From Bugulina stolonifera (taxonomy: Eukaryota > Bryozoa > Gymnolaemata > Cheilostomatida > Bugulidae): DNA of 64,000 bases. Position 1 is the first letter of the stretch; each line of letters begins with the position of its first letter. The notes under the pieces were generated by a model. That model was not told the DNA's origin, did no database searches, and saw only the letters and a list, made by a program, of their open reading frames with translations. Made by a program: the position numbers and the translations under genes. Positions 61,976 through 64,000 of this stretch are shown here, piece by piece. Where the stretch lies: the NCBI GenBank assembly GCA_935421135.1, contig OW285192.1, positions 17,275,001 through 17,339,000 of the forward strand, in the 5' to 3' direction.

Positions 61976-63482
61976 TGGTGAGATATTGTTAGCCAAGTAT
62001 ACTCATTCTGAAGACAAGATGAAGAGAATACAAACATGTGAGAGCAACAGCCACCTACAAGTACATACAAACCATATAATGTGTACTCACCTACACGTAC
62101 GCGTAAATGTCGTCTGCTACAGATTAATTTCAAACAAAAGTCATCTATGCCATCTACATTCATCCCATTTAGCTTTGTTATAAAGTACATGGAAAGGTAT
62201 TTATTCATTAAAGTAAATAACTATGCTGGAACCTCCGCCTTTGATTAATCCTTAGAACAGTAACACTATTGGCTAGCGGAATATATGAGAGCTATTACGC
62301 ATCGTAGAACTAATGTCAAAGCAAATTTACACGTACATGTACATTGTATTTGCAGGTAAATACATAATATACATCTAAATATGCAAGTAAATTAATATAC
62401 ATACTGAAATAGGAAGCCTTCACTCAAACAGAACAGTGGGCATGTAGGCCTACAGCTACCCACATACACTACACTACTAGGTGCCTTTTAGTGTGCGATT
62501 GCCCAACCCGTATTAATCAGTGGGGATGGTTGCATAGATTTAAACATCAATGATACTTTAATTCACTTTATTTAGTATGTTAATTTTTACTACACAAATT
62601 CCATACATTGGTGTTCATTTGATTATTGGGTTAACTTGTTGCATAGATGCTGTATGATTTATAAATTATGTTGTCCATCATTCATCTCAATTAACTCACT
62701 CGAAGGCTCAAAAGGTAGACATTTGTTTCTATTATCATTTATGGAGCATTAATTTTAATCAAGACGACCAATTTGTAGCCATAGCTACAGCCAGAACAGC
62801 CAACCTCTGGCTCCCCACCTTGCATGCGACCCCATAAAACTAGGTGTCAACGACTTCATGTATAGCTTGACTCAGTTTTTCTAGATGACTTGATAAAACT
62901 TGAGTTTTTGGTGCTAAGTGAATATTTGAGTTGTGGCTTGAAGTTTTGATTAATCACCAGAGACTTTTGCAAATATTTTGTTTTTGGAAACTTAAGTTGC
63001 CATGGCCAACTCTTAATTGTGGCTCTTTAATTCACCAGTCAATTCTTTTTAGTTCGTAATTAGAACTTTAAAGTTACAAGTTAACTCTTTGCGTAAGGAG
63101 CATAGCCAAAAAGCTCCCAGACGGTATTGAGAACTCATTATAAAGCTTATTCCATGCCTTATAACTCTGAGAATATAGTTTTCACATACACATACACTTA
63201 CACAGTTTTCAGCATACACATATACGTATGTACGCGTGTACGCATGTACATATGTATGTACACAATCATGTACATGTACAATGTATATTCCATCTACAGA
63301 ACTGAATCACGAGTAATACTGGATCAATGATGTTGGATTATCATGGACTCCTGTTCAGCTGACACGTTGCCAGGAACATGGATCACCAGTTTGTATAAAA
63401 GATTGAAGCTCAAAAGCAGCTCATCATAATATGAAGCTGCCATTTTTCATTGAGGAAACCAGTTGAGAGAAGAAACCAGTTG

Positions 63483-64000
63483 AGAGGAAACCAGTTGAGA
63501 GAGGACAACTTCAAGTTACAGTCAATTATGTTCCAAATACAATTAAATATGCTAAAAGAGAATATTTTGCACAAAAGTTTGAATCTTGCAAGAACAACAC
63601 AAATGAGAAATGGAAATTCATCAATAAAACAATTACAAAAAGTGAGACAGACGAGAGTATTTCAATGATAAATAATGATTTAGAGATCACAGATCTAACT
63701 GAGATTGTAGAAAATTTTAACCAGTGTTTTGTAAATACCAGAAACCTCAAGTGAATATGAACTTTTTTTGAGAGTGCCCCAGAAAACCGGAGTTTTAAAT
63801 TTAATGAAGTTAGTCCGTTGGAGATTCTATCTGTGATAAATAAGCTTAAATCCAAAAAGGCCTCTGGTGTTGACTTGATTAGCACATGTGCCATAAAAGA
63901 AAATTTCCTTACCCTTTAGCCTGTGCTTGTTGAACTTGTAAATCAAATTATGAAATCATCAGTGTTTCCTGATAAACTCAAGATTGCTAGAGTCAAACCA
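63483..64000 (+). pseudogene. decayed non-LTR retrotransposon reverse transcriptase fragment
   Basis: Translation gives LINE-type ORF2 sequence: FESCKNNTNEKWKFINKTIT before the RT, then after a break EVSPLEILSVINKLKSKKAS, the motif region GVDLIS, and FPDKLKIARVKP at the window edge. A frameshift near 63755 and stop codons (TGA at about 63753, TAG at about 63917) disrupt it. This matches the N-terminal fingers of jockey/CR1-like RTs in pattern; the clade is not determined. The element continues beyond the window. Confidence 0.75.

Larger units (their letters stand above)
57265..63480. other. gene-poor right flank
   Basis: Apart from the listed repeats I find no exon set with matching phases. 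Isolated frames at 60298-60504 (minus) and 61240-61482 (plus) have plausible composition but no recognised family. Confidence 0.5.

Noticed and set aside
61717..62208. 163-codon minus-strand frame ending in CYMLHVT repeats
   Set aside because: Produced by the ATGTAAC array.

Overview
This window is animal nuclear DNA. It is AT-rich, has many introns with GT..AG boundaries, and carries abundant transposon relics, microsatellites and minisatellites. Frequent ACATGTA/TAGGCCTA words, short-to-medium introns and an expanded family of Golgi-type glycosyltransferases suggest a marine invertebrate, possibly a sponge. That placement is inference; nothing in the window names the species. All coding calls come from reading exons by eye, checking splice signals and checking that phases join.

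From 1 to about 32.4 kb lies most of one plus-strand formin gene. I place 21 exons: N-terminal DID (FH3-type) exons, a proline-rich FH1, a complete FH2 actin-assembly domain, a WH2/DAD-like motif and a long Ser/Thr/Lys-rich tail. Exon order and motifs fit inverted formin-2 (INF2) best. The 5' end is outside or not recognised. The 3.9-kb intron 19 contains an intronless minus-strand gene for a secreted-type, single-pass membrane glycoprotein of unknown family. One FH2 intron carries an inverted partial copy of a nearby FH2 exon, including its 3' splice site.

From 33.7 to about 57.8 kb lies a cluster of four paralogous GT31 (beta-1,3-galactosyltransferase-like) genes, A(-), B(+), C(+), D(-). 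A and B are divergent and C and D converge. In all four, exons 3 and 5 are 230 and 177 nt; exon 4 is 155 to 161 nt. A, B and C each appear to start from a 14-nt first coding exon. Several paralogues carry tandem repeats whose unit contains the 5' splice site: exon 3 of C (and weakly B), and exon 4 of C (15-bp unit) and of D (31-bp unit, about 20 copies). This amplification of splice donors is the most unusual feature of the window.

From about 57 to 64 kb I see no convincing host gene. The stretch holds two inverted copies of a roughly 1.1-kb repeat, short tandem arrays and a decayed non-LTR retrotransposon RT fragment at the right edge. Elsewhere I could define two TAA-flanked MITEs (PIF/Harbinger type), one hAT-type element with an 8-bp target duplication, a second hAT-like element, and several tRNA-derived SINE-like fragments.
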